Counted from the stretch's first letter, positions 1 through 6,180 are shown. The stretch: DNA of 8,283 nt from Anaerolineales bacterium (GCA_016789245.1 JAEURM010000076.1:1-8283), one strand, 5' to 3'. Made by a program: numbers and translations. The notes: a model not told the origin generated them from the sequence alone.

Positions 1-1788
1 GCCGCCGCGCTGTTTCAGATGAGCCACCAAGGCCGCATCTATCCGGGCGTGCGTGCGTGGGGCGTGGATTTATCTGGTAAGAAGCCGGAGGAGGCCGCGC
101 TGGCGCTAACGGGCGCATTTACGTATCCGCAGAATGAAGCCTTTATCTTGGCGGATGGCGCCTCCACTAGAACCATCCGGCCCGCCGATTTTGGCGTGAC
201 GTTTGATGTGGGCGCAACCGTGGCCGCCGCGTACAACGTGGGGCGCTCTGGTAATTTGCTGGCCGATTGGCAAGCGCAGTATGAGGCGTGGCACGCTGGC
301 ACGCAGATTGCGCCCATCTTGGCGGTGGATGAAGCGCGCACCGCGGCGTACTTAAACTCACTGGCGCAAGAAACCTACAAGCCGCCGCTGGAAGCCGCCT
401 TGCGCGCCGAGGGCGTGAACGTGATTGCCGAACCCGGCGCCATTGGCCGCGAGTTACAAGTGGAAGCCTTGCGGCAAACTCTCTTTGGCTATGTTGGCAA
501 TGTGGAGAAGGCCGCCATCAGTTTGCCCTTCACGGAAAATGCGCCGTTGGTGTTAGATGCTTCTGCCCAAGCGCAGGCCGCGCGCACCATTCTCAGCCAG
601 CCGCTGGTGCTGACGGTTACCAACTCCCCCACCGGGGATGGTGGCCCGTGGAGCATCCCACCCGAGCAGTTGGCCACCATGCTCCGCATTACCCGCGTGC
701 AAGAAGGCAACAGTGCGCGCTTTGAAGTAACGCTAGATGCGAACACATTAGCCGCTGTGCTTCAACCACTCGCGGAGCCGCTCAAGCGCCAGCCGCAAAA
801 TGCCCGCTTCGTCTTCAATGATGAAACCAAACTGCTGGAAGTGATTCAGCCTTCGGTGGATGGCCGCGAGTTGGACGTGGAGGGCACCATCAACGCCATC
901 AACACCGCTCTGCCCAAAGGTGAGCACACGGTGCCGTTGGCCTTTCATCTGCAACCGCCGCCCGTGCCAGATACGATGACGGGCGCGGAGCTGGGCATTA
1001 CCGAGTTGGTGAGCGCGCAGTACACCACGTTCAAAGGCTCTATCCCCGAGCGGATGCAAAACATCAAAACCGCCGCTGAGCGCTTTCACGGTTTGCTGGT
1101 GCCGCCGGGCGCAGTGTTCTCCTTTGCTGAGAACGTGGGGGATATTAGTTTGGATAGCGGTTTTGCCGAGGCGCTGATTATTTACGGAGGCCGCACCATT
1201 CGCGGCATTGGCGGCGGCGTGTGCCAAGTAAGCACCACGCTCTTCCGCGCGGTGTGGTTTGGCGGCTTTCCCATTGTGGAGCGTAACTCGCACGCTTACC
1301 GTGTGGGCTACTATGAACAAAACACCGGCTCATGGAAAGGGCCGGGCTTGGATGCCGCCGTGTTTACGCCGCTGGTGGATTTCAAATTTCAGAACGATAC
1401 GCCGTATTGGCTGTTGATGGAAACGTATTTTTACCCCAACGCTGGGCAACTGGAGTGGAAGTTTTATTCCACCAGTGATGGGCGGCAGGTGGAAGTGAGC
1501 GGGCCGGTGGTGGAAAACATTATCCCGGCGCCGGAACCGAAGTACGAAGAAAACGCGGAATTGCCCACCGGCACCATTAAGCAGGTAGATTTTCAGGCGG
1601 ATGGCGCGGATGTGACGGTGACGCGGATTGTGACGCGCGATGGGGTGCGCATCAACACCGGCGAGGGACCGCTCCGCACGCGCTACCAGCCGTGGCAGGC
1701 CATTTACCCAGACGGCCCGGGCACGGAGGGCATGCCCACGCCAACGCCCACACCGGACCCGAACGCGACGCCGACGCCGGTGCCGTGA
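1..1788 (+). CDS. VanW family protein with peptidoglycan-binding-like domains, 5' partial
   Basis: Cell-envelope protein of the VanW family, whose biochemical role is not established; it is named after an accessory gene of vanB-type vancomycin resistance clusters. The frame is open from the first base, and codons before the first ATG (19) read AALFQ, like the end of an N-terminal membrane helix, so the true start lies outside the window. The order is: the usual GRIYPGVRAWGVDLSG entry (nt 28-80); a region resembling PF12229 putative peptidoglycan-binding repeats (about nt 90-950); the VanW domain (about nt 1000-1450) with GIGGGVCQVSTTLF (nt 1207-1248) and IVERNSH; a G5-like segment (about nt 1555-1720); and a Pro/Thr-rich tail ending TPTPVP. 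It is probably membrane-anchored and extracytoplasmic. The tail and stop codon lie in a 62-bp repeat that recurs at the end of the next gene. The family call is firm; any link to glycopeptide resistance is unsupported. Confidence 0.9.
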   Translation, partial: AAALFQMSHQGRIYPGVRAWGVDLSGKKPEEAALALTGAFTYPQNEAFILADGASTRTIRPADFGVTFDVGATVAAAYNVGRSGNLLADWQAQYEAWHAGTQIAPILAVDEARTAAYLNSLAQETYKPPLEAALRAEGVNVIAEPGAIGRELQVEALRQTLFGYVGNVEKAAISLPFTENAPLVLDASAQAQAARTILSQPLVLTVTNSPTGDGGPWSIPPEQLATMLRITRVQEGNSARFEVTLDANTLAAVLQPLAEPLKRQPQNARFVFNDETKLLEVIQPSVDGRELDVEGTINAINTALPKGEHTVPLAFHLQPPPVPDTMTGAELGITELVSAQYTTFKGSIPERMQNIKTAAERFHGLLVPPGAVFSFAENVGDISLDSGFAEALIIYGGRTIRGIGGGVCQVSTTLFRAVWFGGFPIVERNSHAYRVGYYEQNTGSWKGPGLDAAVFTPLVDFKFQNDTPYWLLMETYFYPNAGQLEWKFYSTSDGRQVEVSGPVVENIIPAPEPKYEENAELPTGTIKQVDFQADGADVTVTRIVTRDGVRINTGEGPLRTRYQPWQAIYPDGPGTEGMPTPTPTPDPNATPTPVP

Positions 1789-1835
1789 AAGCTGGGCGGA
1801 CTTTTAACGCCAAGTCCGCCAAGTTCCGCAAAGGG
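1774..1835 (+). repeat. 62-bp direct repeat, copy A (VanW 3' end plus spacer)
   Basis: It matches 2796-2857 at 55 of 62 positions by hand alignment with no gaps, at an offset of 1022 bp. It covers the last VanW codons (TPVP), the TGA stop and the spacer, which carries 9-bp-period CGCCAAG-type units. Copy B has the same layout but a TAA stop. Copy A holds only the left half of the CGCNAAG element that is complete after copy B. Confidence 0.88.
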
Positions 1836-1836
1836 A
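1831..1836 (+). promoter_or_regulatory. possible Shine-Dalgarno site for the lipoprotein gene
   Basis: AAGGGA ends 8 nt before the ATG at 1845. It is a weak match to AAGGAGG, but it is one of the few SD-like sites in the window and supports 1845 as the start. Its first five bases belong to direct-repeat copy A, so the repeat may supply the ribosome binding site. Confidence 0.3.
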
Positions 1837-1844
1837 TATTGGAA

Positions 1845-2810
1845 ATGAAAACGTTTTGGCAACTGGGGCTAATGAGTGTTTTTCTGGCGGCCTGTTCATC
1901 AGCGCCCAGCGCCATTGCCACGCCCACAGAATTAGTAATCGCCAGCCCAACAGCCACCGCCACACTGCGCCCAACGCAAATCGCCACTGCTACGCCCACA
2001 CGCACACCAACTCAAACACCAACTTTCACTCCAACGGCAACACCAAGCCCAGACAAAAGCGCCACGCCCACTTCTACGCCTGACCCCGCCGACCAAGTTG
2101 TGCATTCACCTGATGGGATGTTCGTGGCTAAAAACTACGATCGCTACCTACATCAATCAGGAATCGACACCATTGAAATCTTTGACGCACAGGGAAAGAT
2201 ACTCTGGTCAATTCCGAGTCAATATGCCAAAGCAACGGGCGACCCGAGCTCTAGTCTACGTATCTACGGTTGGGATTCAAATAGCTTGGAATTGTACTTT
2301 TATTACGTTTTCTATCCAGATGGGAGTCTCACTATTTCCCCAGAATTTGACCTAAGTAGCATTAACGTCAAAACTGGAAGGATAATGGAACTCTTGCCAG
2401 ATGATGCTACAGGCTCATTTGCCTTTTCGCTTGATAAGCAATTTATCGCTTATGGCACTGTCACCCATATCGTAATTCAGAACTTAACAAACGAAAGCAT
2501 TCGTAGGATAAAAATCAACAACGATTTTGGTAAAGTAGGTTGGATTTATTGGTCACCAAGCAATCAGGCTTTGATGTTCCATGAACAATCTGGCGAAAGA
2601 ATCCGGGCTAGCTACCTGAATATGGTTACGTTGGAGCAAAAAACGCTTTTTGAGTTTTGGACTGAAGAATATTGGCCGTTTGGCTGGTCAGATAATGAGA
2701 TGCCAGAGTATCTAAAATACCCCGAAAACGAGCTAGTCACCATTGATATATCATCCGAAGAATACAAAATCTCAGTTATTGGGACTTTAACTCCCACGCC
2801 AGTGCCGTAA
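1845..2810 (+). CDS. Lipoprotein with Thr/Pro-rich stalk and possible beta-propeller domain
   Basis: A 321-residue predicted lipoprotein. The ATG at 1845 gives MKTFWQLGLMSVFLAAC, a short signal peptide with lipobox LAAC and Cys17 as the lipidation site. The frame is open further upstream (ATG at 1692), but that would overlap the VanW gene and bury the signal peptide, so I reject it. Residues about 25-83 are a Thr/Pro/Ala-rich spacer. The globular part has repeating strands such as HSPDGMFVAKNYD, FSLDKQFIAYG and WSPSNQALMF, resembling WD40/TolB-type (PD40) blades; this is a suggestion, not a firm family call. It ends TPTPVP, like VanW. Composition differs sharply from the neighbours: four 60-base blocks at 2101, 2281, 2521 and 2701 have 22-27 G+C, against 40 in a VanW block (1201). 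It lies between 62-bp direct repeats, suggesting acquired DNA. The specific function is unknown. Confidence 0.8.
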   Translation: MKTFWQLGLMSVFLAACSSAPSAIATPTELVIASPTATATLRPTQIATATPTRTPTQTPTFTPTATPSPDKSATPTSTPDPADQVVHSPDGMFVAKNYDRYLHQSGIDTIEIFDAQGKILWSIPSQYAKATGDPSSSLRIYGWDSNSLELYFYYVFYPDGSLTISPEFDLSSINVKTGRIMELLPDDATGSFAFSLDKQFIAYGTVTHIVIQNLTNESIRRIKINNDFGKVGWIYWSPSNQALMFHEQSGERIRASYLNMVTLEQKTLFEFWTEEYWPFGWSDNEMPEYLKYPENELVTIDISSEEYKISVIGTLTPTPVP

Positions 2811-2857
2811 AAGCTGGGCGGACTCTTAACGCAAAGCCCGCCAAGTCCCGCGAAGGG
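2796..2857 (+). repeat. 62-bp direct repeat, copy B (lipoprotein 3' end plus spacer)
   Basis: Second copy of the repeat at 1774-1835, with 7 mismatches. It encodes the same TPVP tail, ends the lipoprotein frame with TAA instead of TGA, and runs into the left arm of the CGCNAAG palindromic element. Recombination between the copies would remove 1022 bp and place a VanW gene directly in front of the complete element. Confidence 0.88.
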
Positions 2858-2896
2858 CGCAAAGAAGAAACTTAGCGGATTTAGCGTTCTTGGCGA
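2829..2896. repeat. Iterated palindromic intergenic element, CGCNAAG units
   Basis: The left side (2829-2864) has four CGCAAAG/CGCCAAG/CGCGAAG/CGCAAAG units about 9-10 bp apart. The right side (2871-2896) has three such units on the opposite strand (CTTAGCG, TTTAGCG, CTTGGCG). CGCCAAG at 2839-2845 pairs perfectly with CTTGGCG at 2889-2895, with further imperfect pairing inside. It fits the dispersed intergenic repeats of this kind in environmental bacterial genomes. There is no T-run after the stem, so a Rho-independent terminator role is not shown. Confidence 0.7.
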
Positions 2897-2913
2897 GAGA
2901 TTAACCTTCTCAA

Positions 2914-2941
2914 TTGAAGCGAAAGCCTTTCCGCCTATAAT
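2914..2941 (+). promoter_or_regulatory. Sigma-70-like promoter for a leaderless transcript
   Basis: A perfect TATAAT -10 box (2936-2941) follows a partial -35 box TTGAAG (2914-2919, 4 of 6 matches) after 16 bp. The A of the next gene's ATG (2948) is 7 nt after the -10 box, where transcription would normally begin. There is no Shine-Dalgarno sequence. The mRNA would therefore start at or next to the start codon. Confidence 0.55.
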
Positions 2942-2947
2942 CCGCCC

Positions 2948-3337
2948 ATGCCCCTCCGCCCCACGCGCTTTATTGGCGAACGGATTGAAGTGCAGTTTGA
3001 TGAGCCGCCCTTGCTGGAGAAAGCGCCCACCTGCCCTAGCGCCTTCACATGGAATGGCACGCCGTACCGCATCATCGCCCTGCTCAGCGAGTGGCACGAT
3101 TTTACGCGCCGGGGCCGCTCGGCCCGCAATATGCAGCCGGCCCACCTAAAACGCGCCGCCGTCACCGGCTCATGGGGCGTGGGCCGCTATTACTTCCGCG
3201 TCCGCGCCCTCAGCCCCCAAACAGCCCACGCCGCTGGCGAGATTTTTGAGATATATTTTGACCGCGCCCCCATTGACGCTGATCACCGCAAAGGGCAGTG
3301 GATTTTGGTGAGCGAATTAATTGAAGAATCCGAATAG
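2948..3337 (+). CDS. DUF6504-like small protein
   Basis: A 129-residue soluble protein without a signal peptide or membrane segment. The C-terminal two thirds resemble DUF6504: AFTWNGTPYRIIALLSEWHDF (residues 32-52; Phe-x-Trp, then Tyr, then a Trp about ten residues later), a basic linker, YYFRVRA (81-87), GEIFEIYFDRAP (97-108) and GQWILVSEL (116-124). In actinobacteria DUF6504 genes are often near DNA-polymerase accessory genes such as dnaE2/imuB; nothing like that is visible here and the function is unknown. The ATG at 2948 follows a perfect -10 box at leaderless distance. The spacer upstream is a palindromic repeat element, so the gene probably has its own promoter. Family assignment is from memory of the motif pattern and is moderately secure. 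Confidence 0.75.
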   Translation: MPLRPTRFIGERIEVQFDEPPLLEKAPTCPSAFTWNGTPYRIIALLSEWHDFTRRGRSARNMQPAHLKRAAVTGSWGVGRYYFRVRALSPQTAHAAGEIFEIYFDRAPIDADHRKGQWILVSELIEESE

Positions 3338-3354
3338 CCGTGAAAGCCGCTTCA

Positions 3355-3378
3355 CCCTTCGGCAAGCTCAGGGCAAGC
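3355..3378. repeat. Dispersed repeat of the CCCTTCGGCAAGCTCAGGG type
   Basis: The spacer between the DUF6504-like and HAD genes holds CCCTTCGGCAAGCTCAGGG (3355-3373) followed by GCAAGC. This short sequence recurs in intergenic regions of many unrelated environmental bacteria; on the other strand it reads as TGAGCTTGCCGAAGG. The outer CCCT/AGGG bases can pair. It is flanked by GTGAAA (3340-3345) and TTTCAC (3381-3386), which could form an outer stem enclosing it. Confidence 0.65.
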
Positions 3379-3400
3379 AGTTTCACATTTTATGATATTC

Positions 3401-4210
3401 ATGTTCAAACTCATCGCTTTAGACATTGATGGAACTTTAGTAGGCCATGATTTGCAAATTTCACCACGCGTGAAGGCCGCGATTGCCGCCGCGCAGGCCA
3501 AAGGCGTGACAGTAACTTTAGCCACTGGCCGGGGCGCGGAACCCACTGAGCGCTTTGCCGCCGAAGTGGGCGTTACTGCGCCGCTGGTATGCTTACAGGG
3601 CGGGCAAGTATTTGACCCAGTAGCCAAACGCACGCTCCATGAAGCCCGCCTCGCGCCCGAAATTCTGCCGTGGATTGACCAAGTGGCGACTGAGCGCGGC
3701 TGGCACTTGCACTTTGAAACGCCGCGCATGGTCTATCTACCGGAGGGCGTAACCTCACCGGACGTGCTGAATGATTTGTTCAGCGTAACGGCCACCAAAC
3801 GCGTGGGCAATTTTGTGACAGACGTGGAAGAAACGCCCAGCAAATTTTTAGTGGCCGTGCATGACCCGCGCGAACGGGATGAAATCATGGAAACTCTGCG
3901 CGAGTTAATTGGCCGCGCGGGCCTACCAGTGCAGTTGATGGTTTCCCATCAGCAGTTTGTGGAGGGTGTGCCGCCCGGCGTGCACAAGGCCAGCGGCTTA
4001 CAATGGCTTACCACCTACTTGGGCATTGCACCTTCGGAAGTGTTGACGATTGGTGATAACGATAATGATGTAACCATGCTCCGCTGGGCGCAAACCGGCG
4101 TGGCTATGGGCAACGCCTCCCCGGCCGCGTTAGCCGTAGCTGATTGGGTGGCCCCCGGCGTGGATGAAGACGGCGCGGCGGTGGCTATTGAAAAGTTTGT
4201 CTTGGGATGA
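3401..4210 (+). CDS. Cof-type HAD-IIB family phosphatase
   Basis: Cytoplasmic Mg-dependent hydrolase of the haloacid dehalogenase superfamily, Cof/IIB cap type, usually acting on sugar phosphates or phosphorylated cofactors; the substrate here cannot be predicted. All four motifs are present. Motif I is DIDGTL, with nucleophile Asp8 and acid Asp10. Motif II is TLATGR with Thr42. Motif III is Lys196 in VHKASGL. Motif IV is IGDNDNDVTML, with Asp219 and Asp223 binding the metal. The cap lies between about residues 80 and 185. At 269 residues it is full length for Cof proteins. An in-frame ATG at 3392 adds three residues (MIF); I prefer 3401 because the family normally starts M-x-K-L-I-A-x-D. There is no SD. 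TATGAT at 3391-3396 could be a -10 box giving a leaderless or near-leaderless mRNA, but the -35 is not convincing. Confidence 0.93.
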   Translation: MFKLIALDIDGTLVGHDLQISPRVKAAIAAAQAKGVTVTLATGRGAEPTERFAAEVGVTAPLVCLQGGQVFDPVAKRTLHEARLAPEILPWIDQVATERGWHLHFETPRMVYLPEGVTSPDVLNDLFSVTATKRVGNFVTDVEETPSKFLVAVHDPRERDEIMETLRELIGRAGLPVQLMVSHQQFVEGVPPGVHKASGLQWLTTYLGIAPSEVLTIGDNDNDVTMLRWAQTGVAMGNASPAALAVADWVAPGVDEDGAAVAIEKFVLG

Positions 4211-4215
4211 AATCT

Positions 4216-4317
4216 TCCACGAAGAGCACAAAGGTTCACGAAATCACACTAAGAAACTTTGTATTTCTTGGGATTTACTTCGTGCCCTTTCGTGTTAACC
4301 TCGTGTGCCTTCGTGGA
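4216..4317. repeat. Iterated palindromic intergenic element, CACGAAG units
   Basis: It fills nearly the whole 110-bp spacer between the HAD and glycosyltransferase genes. TCCACGAAG (4216-4224) pairs perfectly with CTTCGTGGA (4309-4317). Inside, variants of CACGAAG (CACAAAGG, CACGAAA) on the left and CTTCGTG/TTTCGTG/CTCGTGTG on the right form an imperfect long stem with a T-rich centre around 4258-4280. It ends three bases before the ATG at 4321, so it would form the 5' leader of the glycosyltransferase mRNA. No SD is visible. Confidence 0.75.
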
Positions 4318-4320
4318 TAA

Positions 4321-6180
4321 ATGCATTTAGGAATTGATGCCAGCCGCGCTACGGTGGCCCGCCGCACCGGCACGGAGCATTACAGCCTGCGCCTCACGCA
4401 ATCGCTTCTAGCGCAACGCGGCGTACACACGGCCACGCTCTACTTCCGCGAGCGGCCCACGCCTGGCCTATTTGCCTCCGGCCCACAGCGCGTAATGCCG
4501 TTTCCGCGTTTGTGGACGCACCTGCGCCTAAATTGGGAATTGCTCACCCGCCCGCCGGAGGTGCTGTTTGTGCCCGCGCACGTTATTCCGGCGGTGTGCC
4601 CCGTGCCCGCCGTGGTCACGGTGCACGATTTGGGCTACCGCTATTTTCCAGACGCGCACCCGCGCCCGCAACGCTGGTACTTGGATTTATCCACGCGTTA
4701 CTCCGCCCACGCCGCCAAACATATCTTGGCCGATTCTGAAGCCACGAAGCGTGATTTGACGCAGTTCTACGGCACGCCGCCAGAAAAAATTTCCGTGGTG
4801 TACCCGGGCCGCGATGAAACACTCACCCGCGTGGATGCCACCGCCGTGCGCGCTAAATATCATCTGCCGGAAAAATATCTTTTGCATGTAGGCACACTCC
4901 AACCGCGCAAAAATCTTCTCCGCTTGATAGAAGCCGTTAGCCACCAACCCTCAGCCATCGGTTTGGTTTTGGCTGGCCGCGCTGGTTGGCTTTCACAGCC
5001 CATCATTCAAGCCGCCCGCGCCGCCAATGTGCGCTGGTTAGAGTTTGTGCCGGATGAAGACTTAGCCGCGCTCTACTCTGGCGCGGAGGCCTTTGTTTTT
5101 CCATCTTTGTATGAAGGCTTCGGATTCCCGGTGCTAGAAGCGATGGCCTGCGGCACGCCCGTAATTTGCGCCAATACCTCCAGCCTGCCAGAAGTGGCGG
5201 GTGAGGCGGCTCTGCAGATAAATCCATTAGATACCGCCGCGCTAGCCGCCGCCATCACGCAACTCACGCACAACGCCGAGTTACGCGCCACGCTAATTGC
5301 CAAAGGTTATGAGCAGATTCAAAAATTCTCATGGGCCACCGCGGCAGAAAAAACGTGGAGTGTTTTTGAAAACGCAGTGTCGGGTGTCGAAGTGTCGAGT
5401 GTCAATCACAGCGAAGGACACTCGACACCCGACACTCGACACTATATTCAAATTCTCGGCGTTCCCGTTCACTCCATCACCCTGCCCCAAACGCTGGAGT
5501 GGATTGAAGCCGCTGTGGCCGCGCGTACGCCGCAACAAATTTGCACCGCCAACCCAGAATTCATTATCACCGCGCAAGAAGATGCTGAGTTCAAAGCCCT
5601 ACTCAACCGCGCAGATTTGGTGATACCGGATGGTGTGGGATTGTTGTGGGCGGCCCGCCAGCTAGGAAAGTTTTTGCCGGAACGGGTAGCCGGTTCCGAT
5701 TTGGTAGTGCAGTTGGCCGAACGCGGCGCACAGCAGGGCTGGCGCATTTTCTTTTTGGGCGCGGCGGAGGGGGTGGCCGCCCGTGCCGCTGAAATTTTGC
5801 AAACGCGTTATCCGAGTTTCAACTGTGTGGGTACTTACTCCGGCTCACCACGTGAGGAAGATGAAGCGGAAATCCTGCGCCGCGTTCACGCCGCCCAGCC
5901 GGATATTTTGTTGGTGGCGTTTGGCCACCCCAAACAAGATAAGTGGATTGCGCGCCTACGTGAAAAACTCAATGTACCCGTGAGCATGGGCGTGGGCGGC
6001 TCGTTTGATTTTATTGCGGGCGTGGTGCCGCGCGCGCCGCTCTGGCTTCAGCGCCTAAACTTAGAATGGCTGTATCGGTTGTGGAAACAGCCGTGGCGGG
6101 CGGGCCGCATTTTCAACGCGGTGGTGCGGTTTCCGGTGGCGGTGTTGCTGAGCCGGGCGTTTTCATCCCCAAATACATAA
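4321..6180 (+). CDS. Fused GT4 glycosyltransferase / WecG-TagA-CpsF (GT26) glycosyltransferase
   Basis: A 619-residue protein with two complete sugar-transfer domains. Residues 1-352 are a GT-B fold GT4 (RfaB/MtfB-like) enzyme: MHLGIDASRA start, VHDLG (101-105), donor-phosphate site HVGTLQPRKN (189-198), and EX7E as Glu265-GFGFPVL-Glu273. Residues 375-619 are a WecG/TagA/CpsF GT26 enzyme, which typically adds ManNAc-type sugars to undecaprenyl-PP-linked GlcNAc: ILGVPVHSITL, TANPEF (409-414), DGVG with probable catalytic-base Asp437, RVAGSD (455-460), FGHPKQDKW, and a basic C-terminal WLYRLWKQPWRAGRI like the TagA membrane-docking tail. Residues 353-374 are encoded by a 66-bp palindromic repeat. 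The two domains are usually separate proteins, so this looks like a fusion; no stop, frameshift or internal ATG separates them, although GTG codons at 5377 and 5392 could permit internal starts. A likely role is surface-glycan assembly at the inner membrane face. The 3' end overlaps the opposite gene by 68 bp. Confidence 0.92.
   Translation: MHLGIDASRATVARRTGTEHYSLRLTQSLLAQRGVHTATLYFRERPTPGLFASGPQRVMPFPRLWTHLRLNWELLTRPPEVLFVPAHVIPAVCPVPAVVTVHDLGYRYFPDAHPRPQRWYLDLSTRYSAHAAKHILADSEATKRDLTQFYGTPPEKISVVYPGRDETLTRVDATAVRAKYHLPEKYLLHVGTLQPRKNLLRLIEAVSHQPSAIGLVLAGRAGWLSQPIIQAARAANVRWLEFVPDEDLAALYSGAEAFVFPSLYEGFGFPVLEAMACGTPVICANTSSLPEVAGEAALQINPLDTAALAAAITQLTHNAELRATLIAKGYEQIQKFSWATAAEKTWSVFENAVSGVEVSSVNHSEGHSTPDTRHYIQILGVPVHSITLPQTLEWIEAAVAARTPQQICTANPEFIITAQEDAEFKALLNRADLVIPDGVGLLWAARQLGKFLPERVAGSDLVVQLAERGAQQGWRIFFLGAAEGVAARAAEILQTRYPSFNCVGTYSGSPREEDEAEILRRVHAAQPDILLVAFGHPKQDKWIARLREKLNVPVSMGVGGSFDFIAGVVPRAPLWLQRLNLEWLYRLWKQPWRAGRIFNAVVRFPVAVLLSRAFSSPNT
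5377..5442. repeat. In-frame palindromic repeat (GTGTCGR units) inside a coding region
   Basis: The left arm 5377-5403 consists of GTGTCGG, GTGTCGAA, GTGTCGA and GTGTC. The right arm 5417-5442 is its near-perfect inverse, with 13 nt between (5404-5416). The element is 66 bp, exactly 22 codons, has no stop in the used frame, and encodes VSGVEVSSVNHSEGHSTPDT plus RH. Sequences with this 7-bp unit are usually intergenic. Here it lies precisely between the GT4 and GT26 domains. Confidence 0.9.

Noticed and set aside
748..1320. 190-residue minus-strand open frame within the VanW gene
   Set aside because: It is antisense to the conserved VanW region, has no recognisable motif, and reads as a His/Arg/Ala-rich shadow of GC-rich coding DNA.
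1..1788. Vancomycin resistance determinant
   Set aside because: The VanW domain is common in bacteria without resistance, and no van ligase, dehydrogenase or two-component genes are in the window.
1692..1844. Upstream in-frame extension of the lipoprotein from ATG 1692
   Set aside because: It would overlap about 97 bp of VanW coding sequence and bury the signal peptide and lipobox that begin at 1845.
1774..2857. Insertion sequence or integrative element around the lipoprotein
   Set aside because: There is no transposase or integrase frame and no terminal inverted repeats; only the direct repeats are seen, so I describe it as a repeat-flanked segment.
2829..2896. Rho-independent terminator
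   Set aside because: The stem is imperfect and no T-run follows either arm; the same holds for the elements at 4216-4317 and 8057-8118.
2612..3145. 177-residue minus-strand open frame across the lipoprotein end and the DUF6504-like gene
   Set aside because: It reads through the palindromic repeat and is antisense to two better-supported genes; no domain is visible.
3352..3729. Minus-strand open frame ending in ACPELAEG
   Set aside because: The ending is the translated dispersed repeat at 3355-3378; the rest is antisense to the HAD motifs. It is a known kind of false gene call.
5377..5442. CRISPR-like or minisatellite array
   Set aside because: The units are only 7 bp, abut without spacers and invert at the centre, so it is a palindromic repeat and not a CRISPR.
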